Below are positions 54,494-62,028 of a stretch of DNA of 64,000 bases, piece by piece. Source of the stretch: an uncultured Dehalococcoidales bacterium (GTDB lineage Bacteria > Chloroflexota > Dehalococcoidia > UBA1151 > UBA1328); the NCBI GenBank assembly GCA_905614375.1, contig CAJQSP010000030.1:1-64000 (forward strand), in the 5' to 3' direction. The notes under the pieces were generated by a model. The model saw nothing but the letters and a program-made list of their open reading frames with translations, had not been told where the DNA came from and ran no database searches. Position 1 is the stretch's first letter, and each line of letters starts with the position of its first letter. The position numbers were made by a program, and so were the translations under genes.

Positions 54494-57304
54494 TTGCCCG
54501 GCATTCACGAAGATACTCTTATAGCGCTCGACCTGGAAACGACCGGAATCAGTTCCAAGACCGATCACATCATTGAGGTTGGGGCCGTGAAGTTCCGGGG
54601 CGATGAGCAAGTCGACACACTTAGCCTGTTGGTTAATCCTCAACGGAAGCTTTCGAACTTCATTATCAGCTTGACCGGTATTACACAGAGCGATGTCGAC
54701 TCGGCACCCGATTGGGATGACGTGAAATCTGAAGTCGCTGACTTCATCGCCGGTGTTCCAATCATCGGTCATAACGTAGGTTTCGATGCATCGTTTCTGC
54801 GATCGCACGGTTTGAAACCACACGGTCTATACGACACGATGTCGATGTCTGAAATCGCGTTGCCAGCCGGACCTGAATACAGCTTGGGTCGATTATCTCG
54901 ACGATTCGGGTTTATTCACGACAATCCTCATCGTGCGTTGTCAGACGCACTCGCAACACGGGATTTATTTCTGCATCTGCTTGGAATTATCGAACGATTT
55001 GACCGCGCTGTACTAGAACAGTTCAAGTTGCTCGGAGAAAAGGCGAATACACCGTTGGGTGCATTGGCGGCTCGAATTATCGCTGGTGATGACTCACCGT
55101 TTCTACCGATGAGCGATAGCTTGACTGGCATCGATCCAAAAGAACTCGGATTACGTCTTCGTTCCGCATCGAAAACTCCTTCCGTTGAGCCTCATAAATA
55201 TGATCAAGATGAGAAAGCTGCACAAAAGGTTTCTGAAGCTGTCGACGACATATTCGGAGTCGGAGGTTCGTTAGAAAAATCACTACCGGGATTTGAATCA
55301 AGACCTGAGCAGGGCGAAATGGCGAAGGCGGTTTCGGTAGCCATTGATTCAGGCGAACATCTGATCGTCGAGGCTGGCACCGGTGTCGGGAAGTCGTTGG
55401 CGTACCTAGTTCCTTCATTGCTCACGGCGATCAGGTCGAGTAAAAAAATCGTCATCTCTACGAATACGATCAACTTGCAAGAACAGTTGATCGGTAAAGA
55501 TGTTGCCATCACCTCTTCCGCATTGTGGGAGTACGGCGAAGCCGCCGACAAAATTCGAGCCACGCAGTTAAAAGGACGATCCAACTACGTGTGTTTCAAA
55601 CGCTGGCAAAACGCAGTCCTTACCACTGACCCCAATGATCTCGAATCTAAGCTGCTGTCCAAACTGCTTGTATGGATGCGAGATACCGAGACTGGCGATC
55701 GGAGCGAGTTAGCTCTAGGGCGACTCACATCTCTATTCGGTCGTTTTTCAGCCCAAGGAGCGATCATGTGCCCATCTAACGAGGGGCCTTGTTTCTTGCG
55801 TAAAGCCAGAAATCAAGCGAATGCATCGAATGTCGTAATCATTAATCACGCACTTTTGATGTCAGATATAGCGATGGGTGGGGGACTACTCCCAGACCAC
55901 GACGTACTGGTCATCGATGAGGCACATCACCTCGAGTCGGCGGCGACAAATTACCTTGGATTTTCGGTCAACCAAATTCAGCTTGAAAATGAACTCCGCC
56001 AGCTGACTGGTAATCGCGGTATATTGGCAAAACTTGCTTCGTCGATCTCCAAAGGCGTCGTGAACGCACTCGATGCCTCGACGAATATTGCAGCCCAAGC
56101 AACTCAAGCTGTAGAAGTAGCCGCTAACAATTCGTCAATAATGTTCGATATGGCAGCGAAAATTGCAGGCGAAGCGGGCTCTGGCTCCAAACAGCAGTCC
56201 GAGTTACGCCTTACCGATTCTATTCGTCGTCAGCCTTCTTGGAGTGACCTCGAAATAGCGTGGGAGAACGCAAACACCCGATTGCTAGAAGTTTCTGCGT
56301 ATCTTGCTGAATTGTGTGAACAAGCGTCGGCGACTAAGGACAGTTCAGCAGAAGGTCTCATACTTGATGCCTACGCCGTGAAAGACACGATCGAATCGTC
56401 CGCTACAGCGCTGCGCGAGGCAATTCCAGAACCGAAAGATGACAGCGTATATTGGTTACGTGGTCAATCAGGGAATCGTGGGACCAATATCAACGGTGCC
56501 CCGCTGGACGTTTCGGGAAAATTGAATCAAGCGTTGTTCGAGGGAGATCGATCGGTGATTCTCACCGGAGCGACTATCGCTTACGAAAAGTCATTCGAGC
56601 GTTACCGTAATTCGATTGGTTTAGAGACTGGCAACGATCTCGTGTTGGGATCGCCATACGACTATAAAAAGAACACGCTAATTGCAGTTCCTGAAGACAT
56701 GCCTTCTCCAGGCGAGCCTGGTTTCGCCGATGCGACCGCCGATGTGTTGAAAGACATTGCACGTTCCAGTGCTGGCAGAGTGCTCGTACTGTTCACTTCG
56801 ATATCTGCCCTTGATAACGCCAAAAAAGCGATCACATCGGTGTTGGGAAGAGACGGCATTCGAGTCATCGCTCAGGGAGCGGACGGCTCGCCAGCCCGAA
56901 TCATGCGAATGCTGGCGGAAGAAGGTCGAACTATCGCATTGGGAACAAGTAGCCTCTGGGAAGGTGTTGACCTTCAGGGAGCATCGTTAGACGCATTGGT
57001 TATGGCGAGATTGCCGTTCCCAGTGCCATCGGACCCGGTAGTGGCGGCTCGTAGCGAGCTATTCGAAGATGGGTTTAACGAATACAGCATTCCTGAAGCG
57101 GTACAGCGATTCCGACAGGGTTTTGGACGCCTTATCCGTTCTCGCACCGACCGTGGGGTATTCGTTATTCTCGACAATAGAATTGTGACCAAACAATACG
57201 GCGTGAAATTCCAACGAGCATTACCGCGATGTACTGTTCGTCGGGTTAGTACACAGCGCTTATTTCCTTTATTGGAGAGCTGGCGCGATGGGACATTTGA
57301 GTGA
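54494..57304 (+). CDS. dinG: DinG-family helicase with N-terminal DEDDh exonuclease domain
   Basis: A 936-residue fusion protein. Residues 10-165 are a DEDDh 3'-5' exonuclease (ALDLETTG, GHNVGFDASFL, HRALSDALATRD). A superfamily 2 XPD/DinG helicase follows: Walker A EAGTGVGKSLAYL near 292, VIDEAHHLE near 473, Fe-S region cysteines around YVCFKRW and IMCPSNEGPCFLRKA, and QGFGRLIRSRTDRG at the end. This fusion is typical of Gram-positive-like DinG. TTG start. It acts in DNA repair, unwinding damaged or R-loop structures. It overlaps the next gene by four bases. Confidence 0.93.
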   Translation: MPGIHEDTLIALDLETTGISSKTDHIIEVGAVKFRGDEQVDTLSLLVNPQRKLSNFIISLTGITQSDVDSAPDWDDVKSEVADFIAGVPIIGHNVGFDASFLRSHGLKPHGLYDTMSMSEIALPAGPEYSLGRLSRRFGFIHDNPHRALSDALATRDLFLHLLGIIERFDRAVLEQFKLLGEKANTPLGALAARIIAGDDSPFLPMSDSLTGIDPKELGLRLRSASKTPSVEPHKYDQDEKAAQKVSEAVDDIFGVGGSLEKSLPGFESRPEQGEMAKAVSVAIDSGEHLIVEAGTGVGKSLAYLVPSLLTAIRSSKKIVISTNTINLQEQLIGKDVAITSSALWEYGEAADKIRATQLKGRSNYVCFKRWQNAVLTTDPNDLESKLLSKLLVWMRDTETGDRSELALGRLTSLFGRFSAQGAIMCPSNEGPCFLRKARNQANASNVVIINHALLMSDIAMGGGLLPDHDVLVIDEAHHLESAATNYLGFSVNQIQLENELRQLTGNRGILAKLASSISKGVVNALDASTNIAAQATQAVEVAANNSSIMFDMAAKIAGEAGSGSKQQSELRLTDSIRRQPSWSDLEIAWENANTRLLEVSAYLAELCEQASATKDSSAEGLILDAYAVKDTIESSATALREAIPEPKDDSVYWLRGQSGNRGTNINGAPLDVSGKLNQALFEGDRSVILTGATIAYEKSFERYRNSIGLETGNDLVLGSPYDYKKNTLIAVPEDMPSPGEPGFADATADVLKDIARSSAGRVLVLFTSISALDNAKKAITSVLGRDGIRVIAQGADGSPARIMRMLAEEGRTIALGTSSLWEGVDLQGASLDALVMARLPFPVPSDPVVAARSELFEDGFNEYSIPEAVQRFRQGFGRLIRSRTDRGVFVILDNRIVTKQYGVKFQRALPRCTVRRVSTQRLFPLLESWRDGTFE

Positions 57305-58236
57305 CGATAACTGATAGCGCTTCGACTACCACCAGCTCTGTGATATTGCCCGTAGGCTACGTCGATGTTGCTGCGACCCTAGATGGTGGGCAAGCATTTC
57401 GGTGGTGGCCGGAAGAGTCGGGTGGATATCGAGGCGTTGTTGGACGTCGTACAGTGAATGTCAGCGAGATTGACGGTGGAGTGGTTGTCACACCTCGTGA
57501 TGGCAAGGAAATCGAGGGCCTCGAGCACACGATGCTCGAATATCTTGGTCACGATCAAGATATCGAAGGCTTTCGTACCCGATTTGCCGATGATCCATGC
57601 CTAGGACCTGCTTTGCGCGGGTATTCAGGACTTCGAGTTCTTCGTCAGGATCCATGGGAAGCTTTATTTGGATTTATCACTTCAAGCACATCAAACATTC
57701 CGAGAATCAAGCTCAATGTTGGAACAGCCGCTGAACGACTTGGCTATCCAGTAGGGCCTGGAGTCAGAGATGTTACTTTCCCTGAACCTGAAGTCGTTGC
57801 TGAAGCTGGCGAACAATTCCTGCGTGACCTTGGATTCGGATTCCGAGCCAAATATATTTCACCGGCTGCAGAAGCCGTCGCCTCTGGTCAATTACGGTTA
57901 ACCGATCTCAGAGAGGCATCATATTCGGATGCTCGAGAGGCACTTGTTGCCCTTCACGGAGTTGGGGAGAAAGTGGCCGACTGCGTGCTGGCGTTCTCGC
58001 TAGACAAGCCGGAATCGTTCATTGTAGATCGACACATTATGCGCGCAATGCACAAGTGGTACGACCTGCCTGAAAAGGCATCACTGAGTTACGCCGCCGA
58101 TTGGGCTCGTGATTTCTTCGGAGAACACTCAGCGCTGGCGAATCAGTACATGTTCCACCGCGAGCGTCTTGCACGTCGTGCGTCGGAATGGGGCGGCACA
58201 CACGTTGAACGTGCATTGCCTGAAGACGAGGTTTAG
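57301..58236 (+). CDS. 8-oxoguanine DNA glycosylase (OGG1-type, HhH-GPD)
   Basis: A 311-residue base-excision glycosylase/AP lyase, starting at GTG overlapping the DinG stop. The helix-hairpin-helix ALHGVGEKVADCVLAFSL supplies the catalytic Lys and the SFIVDRHIMRAM segment the catalytic Asp, both as in OGG1. The N-terminal beta domain (LDGGQAFRWWPEE) and the QDPWEALFGFITSSTSNI helix region also match OGG1, not MutM. It removes 8-oxoG opposite C. Pairing with DinG in one operon is consistent with a DNA repair unit. Confidence 0.93.
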   Translation: MTITDSASTTTSSVILPVGYVDVAATLDGGQAFRWWPEESGGYRGVVGRRTVNVSEIDGGVVVTPRDGKEIEGLEHTMLEYLGHDQDIEGFRTRFADDPCLGPALRGYSGLRVLRQDPWEALFGFITSSTSNIPRIKLNVGTAAERLGYPVGPGVRDVTFPEPEVVAEAGEQFLRDLGFGFRAKYISPAAEAVASGQLRLTDLREASYSDAREALVALHGVGEKVADCVLAFSLDKPESFIVDRHIMRAMHKWYDLPEKASLSYAADWARDFFGEHSALANQYMFHRERLARRASEWGGTHVERALPEDEV

Positions 58237-58239
58237 TTA

Positions 58240-59511
58240 CTAGGTGAGGAAACCGGGGAGTCGACTTTTAGCGAGGGCGATTTCTTCTTGCTTGGAGCTG
58301 ACTTTACCGTCGAGCTTTGCCCTGCGCACAATGTCGATTAGCTGACCGATTACTGGCCCTTGCGGGATACCGATATCCAAAAGATCATCACCGGTAATTT
58401 CCGGCTTGATGAATTGAATGTTCTCGACGTATTCAATCAGTTTGTCACGGCGAGGCAGTGGTGGTCCGGCAAGTATGTAGGCGTTAATCGAAGCTAGTGG
58501 AATTGATCGCAGTAATTCAGAAACTTCGCTTGGTGCGAGGTTTGGCTGATCCAATATTGCTGCATGCTTGGCGAGTTGGACGTTTCCAGTAATTGATTCA
58601 TCCCAAGTTATGAGTCCGTTAAACCGGTTTACAACCTGTTTCGCCTCGTCTTCATTTAAGCCGAACGTAATAATAGCCAAAAGATCGGGTAGTTCTAGAG
58701 AAATTGATTCTGATTCAGATTGCTCAGACAAAACCTGAAGAGCTTTGGTTCCAATTCGGAGACCTGGACTAATTGCAGCGAGCAATCCGTTTTCCTCGGA
58801 CATTTTCAACATTTCGACTCTATTAGGCTCCGATAGAATTTGTTCAAATTCGTTTCGAACCCGTGTACCGCTTAGTCGATCAATGTTCGATAGAGATTTA
58901 GATATAAGTTCGTTTGTGCGGGAATCGATATTGAACCCAAGACGAACGGCGTATCGCACAGCTCGGAAAATTCGAGTTGGGTCATCGACAAAACTATCGT
59001 CATGCAGCACTTTGATCCGCTTGCGCATGACATCGCCTAACCCGTTCTTGGGATCGACCAGCGTTCCCCAGTCTGTTCCCATTAGCGATATTGCCATCGC
59101 GTTTACCGTGAAGTCTCTTCGCTTTAGATCCTCATCGATCGACGAAACCGAAACATCAGGAAGTGCTGCTGACCCAGCATAGGTTTCAGATCGAGCAGTT
59201 ACGATGTCAATCGATGACACATCGGAAAAAATTCCGCGTGTACCGATTTTGAACGTCATGAACTGCGATTCATCGGGTGCACTTACGCCGATCCGTGCAG
59301 TAAGCTCCTGAGATAACGCTTTGGCGTCACCGACAACAGATAGATCAATATCGCCAGGCGTACGGCCGAGAATAAGATCACGAACGATTCCACCGACGAC
59401 GTAAACGCCATCGATGCTGTCAAGGTCGCTCGATATATCACGACAGAGTTCGAATACGCGTCTGTATTCGGCGGAAGATTTTGATGTGAGAAGCTGGGAA
59501 AGGTTGGGCAT
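58240..59511 (-). CDS. CCA tRNA nucleotidyltransferase / poly(A) polymerase family
   Basis: A 423-residue class II nucleotidyltransferase. The head domain has VGGIVRDLILGRTPGDIDLSV with the G-x-x-R-D and D-x-D catalytic residues (partly quoted), followed by RRDFTVNAMA and DDPTRIFRAVRYAVRLGF, which are the nucleotide-selection motifs. No HD domain is seen. It adds or repairs the tRNA CCA end, although the tRNA-Leu here encodes CCA. Its stop is four bases from that of the glycosylase gene. Confidence 0.95.
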   Translation of the reverse strand: MPNLSQLLTSKSSAEYRRVFELCRDISSDLDSIDGVYVVGGIVRDLILGRTPGDIDLSVVGDAKALSQELTARIGVSAPDESQFMTFKIGTRGIFSDVSSIDIVTARSETYAGSAALPDVSVSSIDEDLKRRDFTVNAMAISLMGTDWGTLVDPKNGLGDVMRKRIKVLHDDSFVDDPTRIFRAVRYAVRLGFNIDSRTNELISKSLSNIDRLSGTRVRNEFEQILSEPNRVEMLKMSEENGLLAAISPGLRIGTKALQVLSEQSESESISLELPDLLAIITFGLNEDEAKQVVNRFNGLITWDESITGNVQLAKHAAILDQPNLAPSEVSELLRSIPLASINAYILAGPPLPRRDKLIEYVENIQFIKPEITGDDLLDIGIPQGPVIGQLIDIVRRAKLDGKVSSKQEEIALAKSRLPGFLT

Positions 59512-59641
59512 TTACGCTGATTACTGGGCTTGAAATCAAATACTAAGCGTTAAACCTAAATCTTTGCCTGAACGATTTGATGTAGCGTTGCTAGACTTTG
59601 TCGGAATACGCGAGGGACTAGCGAAAGAATTGTTGTTAGTA

Positions 59642-60277
59642 ATGTCAGAAAATACTTCGGTCAAGATTGATGTGTTCATCGACTACACCTGACCATGGGT
59701 TCGTCAGGCCGGCATTTGGCTGGCCAGGGTAAAAGACGAGATCGGGGATGACCTCGAAATCAACTGGCGTAGCTTTGCTTTAGAGCAAGTGAATTCCAAA
59801 GAAGGCGAAAACTGGAAAGCGTGGGAGCAGAGCGACGAATACGTGAGTCGAGGTCTCTGGCCACTTCGAGGTGGTATCGCAGCACGTAAGCAGGGCACTA
59901 CTGCTCACAACAACTATATGGAAAAAATACTTCACGCTAAGCACGTTGAACGCCAAGACGTGCGTACTCGTGAATCAATCATAGCTATCGCTGTTACCGC
60001 CGACTTAGATATTGACCATTTCACGATGGTTCTCGACGATCACGAATCTCTCGCTCAAATTGGGATCGATCATGAAGAGGCGCTTACGCACGGAGTGTTT
60101 GGTACTCCGACGTTCGTGTTCGAAGATGGAACCGCTGCATTCTTAAAGATGTACACACCGCCAGAAGATGAATCGTTGAGTGCATTCAAAGACTTCATGG
60201 GCATCGCAAGTAGCCGCACATATTTTGGCGAACTCAAACGTCCGCAGCCGCCTTGGCCTCGTGGCGTTCAAGATTAA
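59642..60277 (+). CDS. Selenocysteine-containing DsbA/FrnE-like oxidoreductase (U-P-W-V)
   Basis: From ATG 59642 through the in-frame TGA at 59690-59692, one 211-residue thioredoxin-fold protein of the DsbA family results. It reads MSENTSVKIDVFIDYT-Sec17-P-W-V20-RQAGIWLARV, where relatives have Cys-P-W/F-C. The helical insertion (RGGIAARKQGTTAHNNYM) and the cis-proline GVFGTPTFVFEDG lie in the expected places. The resolving cysteine is absent (Val20), giving a single-selenol site. No signal peptide, so a cytoplasmic FrnE-like role is inferred. Without read-through the remaining frame from 59789 lacks the first strand and the active site. The next gene (rnc) starts 12 bases later. Confidence 0.85.
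59707..59725 (+). promoter_or_regulatory. Candidate SECIS stem-loop of the DsbA-like gene
   Basis: GGCCGGC (59707-59713), loop ATTTG, GCTGGCC (59719-59725): a 7-bp stem with one G-U, loop beginning 21 bases after the UGA. The loop has no G in its first two positions, so it fits the bacterial pattern less well than the other two; a shorter GGCC/GGCC stem with an 11-base loop starting GG is an alternative. Confidence 0.4.
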
Positions 60278-60289
60278 GACTGCACAACA

Positions 60290-61012
60290 TTGCCGACAAC
60301 ACCGCTTGAAATAGAAGATCTCGATGCGATAGAAAATGCGCTGGGAGTCACGTTCATTAATCGTGATCTTCTCATGCTTGCGCTTACTCATCAGTCATAC
60401 ATAAACGAACATCCTGACGAACTTCCGATTTCTAATGAACGACTGGAATTTCTAGGCGACTCGATAGTAGGAATGGTTGTTGCCGATCGGTTGTACATGG
60501 GTGCTCCCGATCTACCGGAAGGTGATCTCACAGTTCGACGGTCGCAAGTCGTTCGCAAGGAAACGTTGGCCGCTGCTTCCAAATCTATTGGCTTGGGGCA
60601 GTGGCTGGTTATGGGTAAGGGCGAAGCGGCTGCAGGTGGGAACGACCGGAAGTCCAACCTAGCTGATTCGTTCGAAGCCGTGGCTGGAGCGGTTTTCGTA
60701 GATCAGGGATACGAACACGTTTATTCCTTCGTTAATCATTGGTTAGGTCCGTATGTAGACGACGTACTCCGTACCGAAACGCGAAAAGACCCGAAATCGG
60801 TGTTGCAGGAATATTTACAAGGGAACGGCGGCAAACCGCCTCGTTATCGTCTAGTCTCGGAATCGGGACTGCCAAGCGATATCGTATTTACGATGGAAGT
60901 CGTTATCGACGGCGAAGCAATAGTGTCAGGCACGGGATCTAGGAAGATTGATGCGGAACGAGAAGCCGCGGCTAAGGCACTAAACATACTCAAGTCGAAG
61001 TTAGACGAATAA
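60290..61012 (+). CDS. rnc: Ribonuclease III
   Basis: A 240-residue RNase III. Signature NERLEFLGDSIVGMVVADRL and the second acidic cluster LADSFEAVAGAVFVDQGY form the catalytic site; a dsRNA-binding domain follows (KSVLQEYLQGNG...REAAAKALNIL). TTG start. It matures rRNA and cleaves double-stranded RNA. It is followed closely by ftsY, a widespread neighbour. Confidence 0.97.
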   Translation: MPTTPLEIEDLDAIENALGVTFINRDLLMLALTHQSYINEHPDELPISNERLEFLGDSIVGMVVADRLYMGAPDLPEGDLTVRRSQVVRKETLAAASKSIGLGQWLVMGKGEAAAGGNDRKSNLADSFEAVAGAVFVDQGYEHVYSFVNHWLGPYVDDVLRTETRKDPKSVLQEYLQGNGGKPPRYRLVSESGLPSDIVFTMEVVIDGEAIVSGTGSRKIDAEREAAAKALNILKSKLDE

Positions 61013-61059
61013 CGTTCGATTCGCAAAAAAACGCAGATGACTGAAAAGAGGAACCGACA

Positions 61060-61992
61060 CTGTTCGGCGTATTTAAAAACAAAGAAAAGACTACTGAAAG
61101 TTCGGCCAAGACAGGATCAGCCTGGAGAGGTCGACTTGGCGGTATTTTCAGTCGTTCGAAAATAGATGATGACTTCTGGGATGAACTCGAAGAAGCACTC
61201 ATTATTTCTGACGTCGGTGTGAACACGACGATGAGTCTGATCGATGATCTGCGAAATCAGTTCAAGAACGAATTTATCAAAGAACCAGATCAGGTTCGTG
61301 TTCGAATGCGCGATCTGATCACTGAAATGCTCACTGATTCAACGAACATTGATCCAATTCCTGCCGGCGAACCAGTGATATTGCTGGTGGTTGGCGTGAA
61401 CGGTGCTGGTAAAACGACTTCGATCGCGAAAATCGTTGATGGGGCGAAGTCTGAAGGCAAGAACATAATGCTCGCCGCGGCTGACACATTTCGGGCTGGG
61501 GCAATCGAGCAAATCCAAATATGGGGCGAACGGCTCGGCGTACCGGTGATCTCACAATCAGCCGGAAGTGACCCCGGTGCTGTGGTATTCGACGCTATAA
61601 ATGCCGCTAAGGCACGAAATATTGATCTGCTGATTATCGATACAGCTGGACGCCTTCACACTACGCACAACTTGATGGAAGAACTTCGCAAGGTTCACGG
61701 AATCGTAGAAAAAAACGGTTCAGGGTTTACACAACGAATCATGCTGGTTATCGATGGTACCACCGGACAAAACGGAATGATTCAGGCTAAGTCGTTCACT
61801 GAATCTGTGAATTGCAATGGTGTATTTCTTACTAAGCTAGATGGAACAGCAAAGGGCGGAGTGGCGGTCGCTATCGCGGGAGAACTAGGATTGCCGATCT
61901 GGTTCATAGGAACCGGCGAGAAATCATCTGACATGTCTTTGTTTGATTCAGAAGCGTTCGCGGCAGCCTTGCTTCCCGAACCGACTAGCTAG
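61060..61992 (+). CDS. ftsY: Signal recognition particle receptor FtsY, probable CTG start
   Basis: A 310-residue SRP receptor NG domain, GTPase partner of Ffh. G1 [12 protein letters not shown]3 [16 protein letters not shown] and G4 [14 protein letters not shown] are clear. The N domain ([21 protein letters not shown]) lies before the first conventional start (GTG at 61219), and the frame back to the stop at 61042 has no ATG, GTG or TTG. A CTG at 61060, 8 bases after AGAGG, gives [10 protein letters not shown], a normal FtsY beginning. A rare CTG start is therefore inferred. The long acidic A domain is absent. Confidence 0.95.
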   Translation: MFGVFKNKEKTTESSAKTGSAWRGRLGGIFSRSKIDDDFWDELEEALIISDVGVNTTMSLIDDLRNQFKNEFIKEPDQVRVRMRDLITEMLTDSTNIDPIPAGEPVILLVVGVNGAGKTTSIAKIVDGAKSEGKNIMLAAADTFRAGAIEQIQIWGERLGVPVISQSAGSDPGAVVFDAINAAKARNIDLLIIDTAGRLHTTHNLMEELRKVHGIVEKNGSGFTQRIMLVIDGTTGQNGMIQAKSFTESVNCNGVFLTKLDGTAKGGVAVAIAGELGLPIWFIGTGEKSSDMSLFDSEAFAAALLPEPTS

Positions 61993-62028
61993 CGAGGAAC
62001 TGGCTTTGAAGTACTACTTCACCAACTA

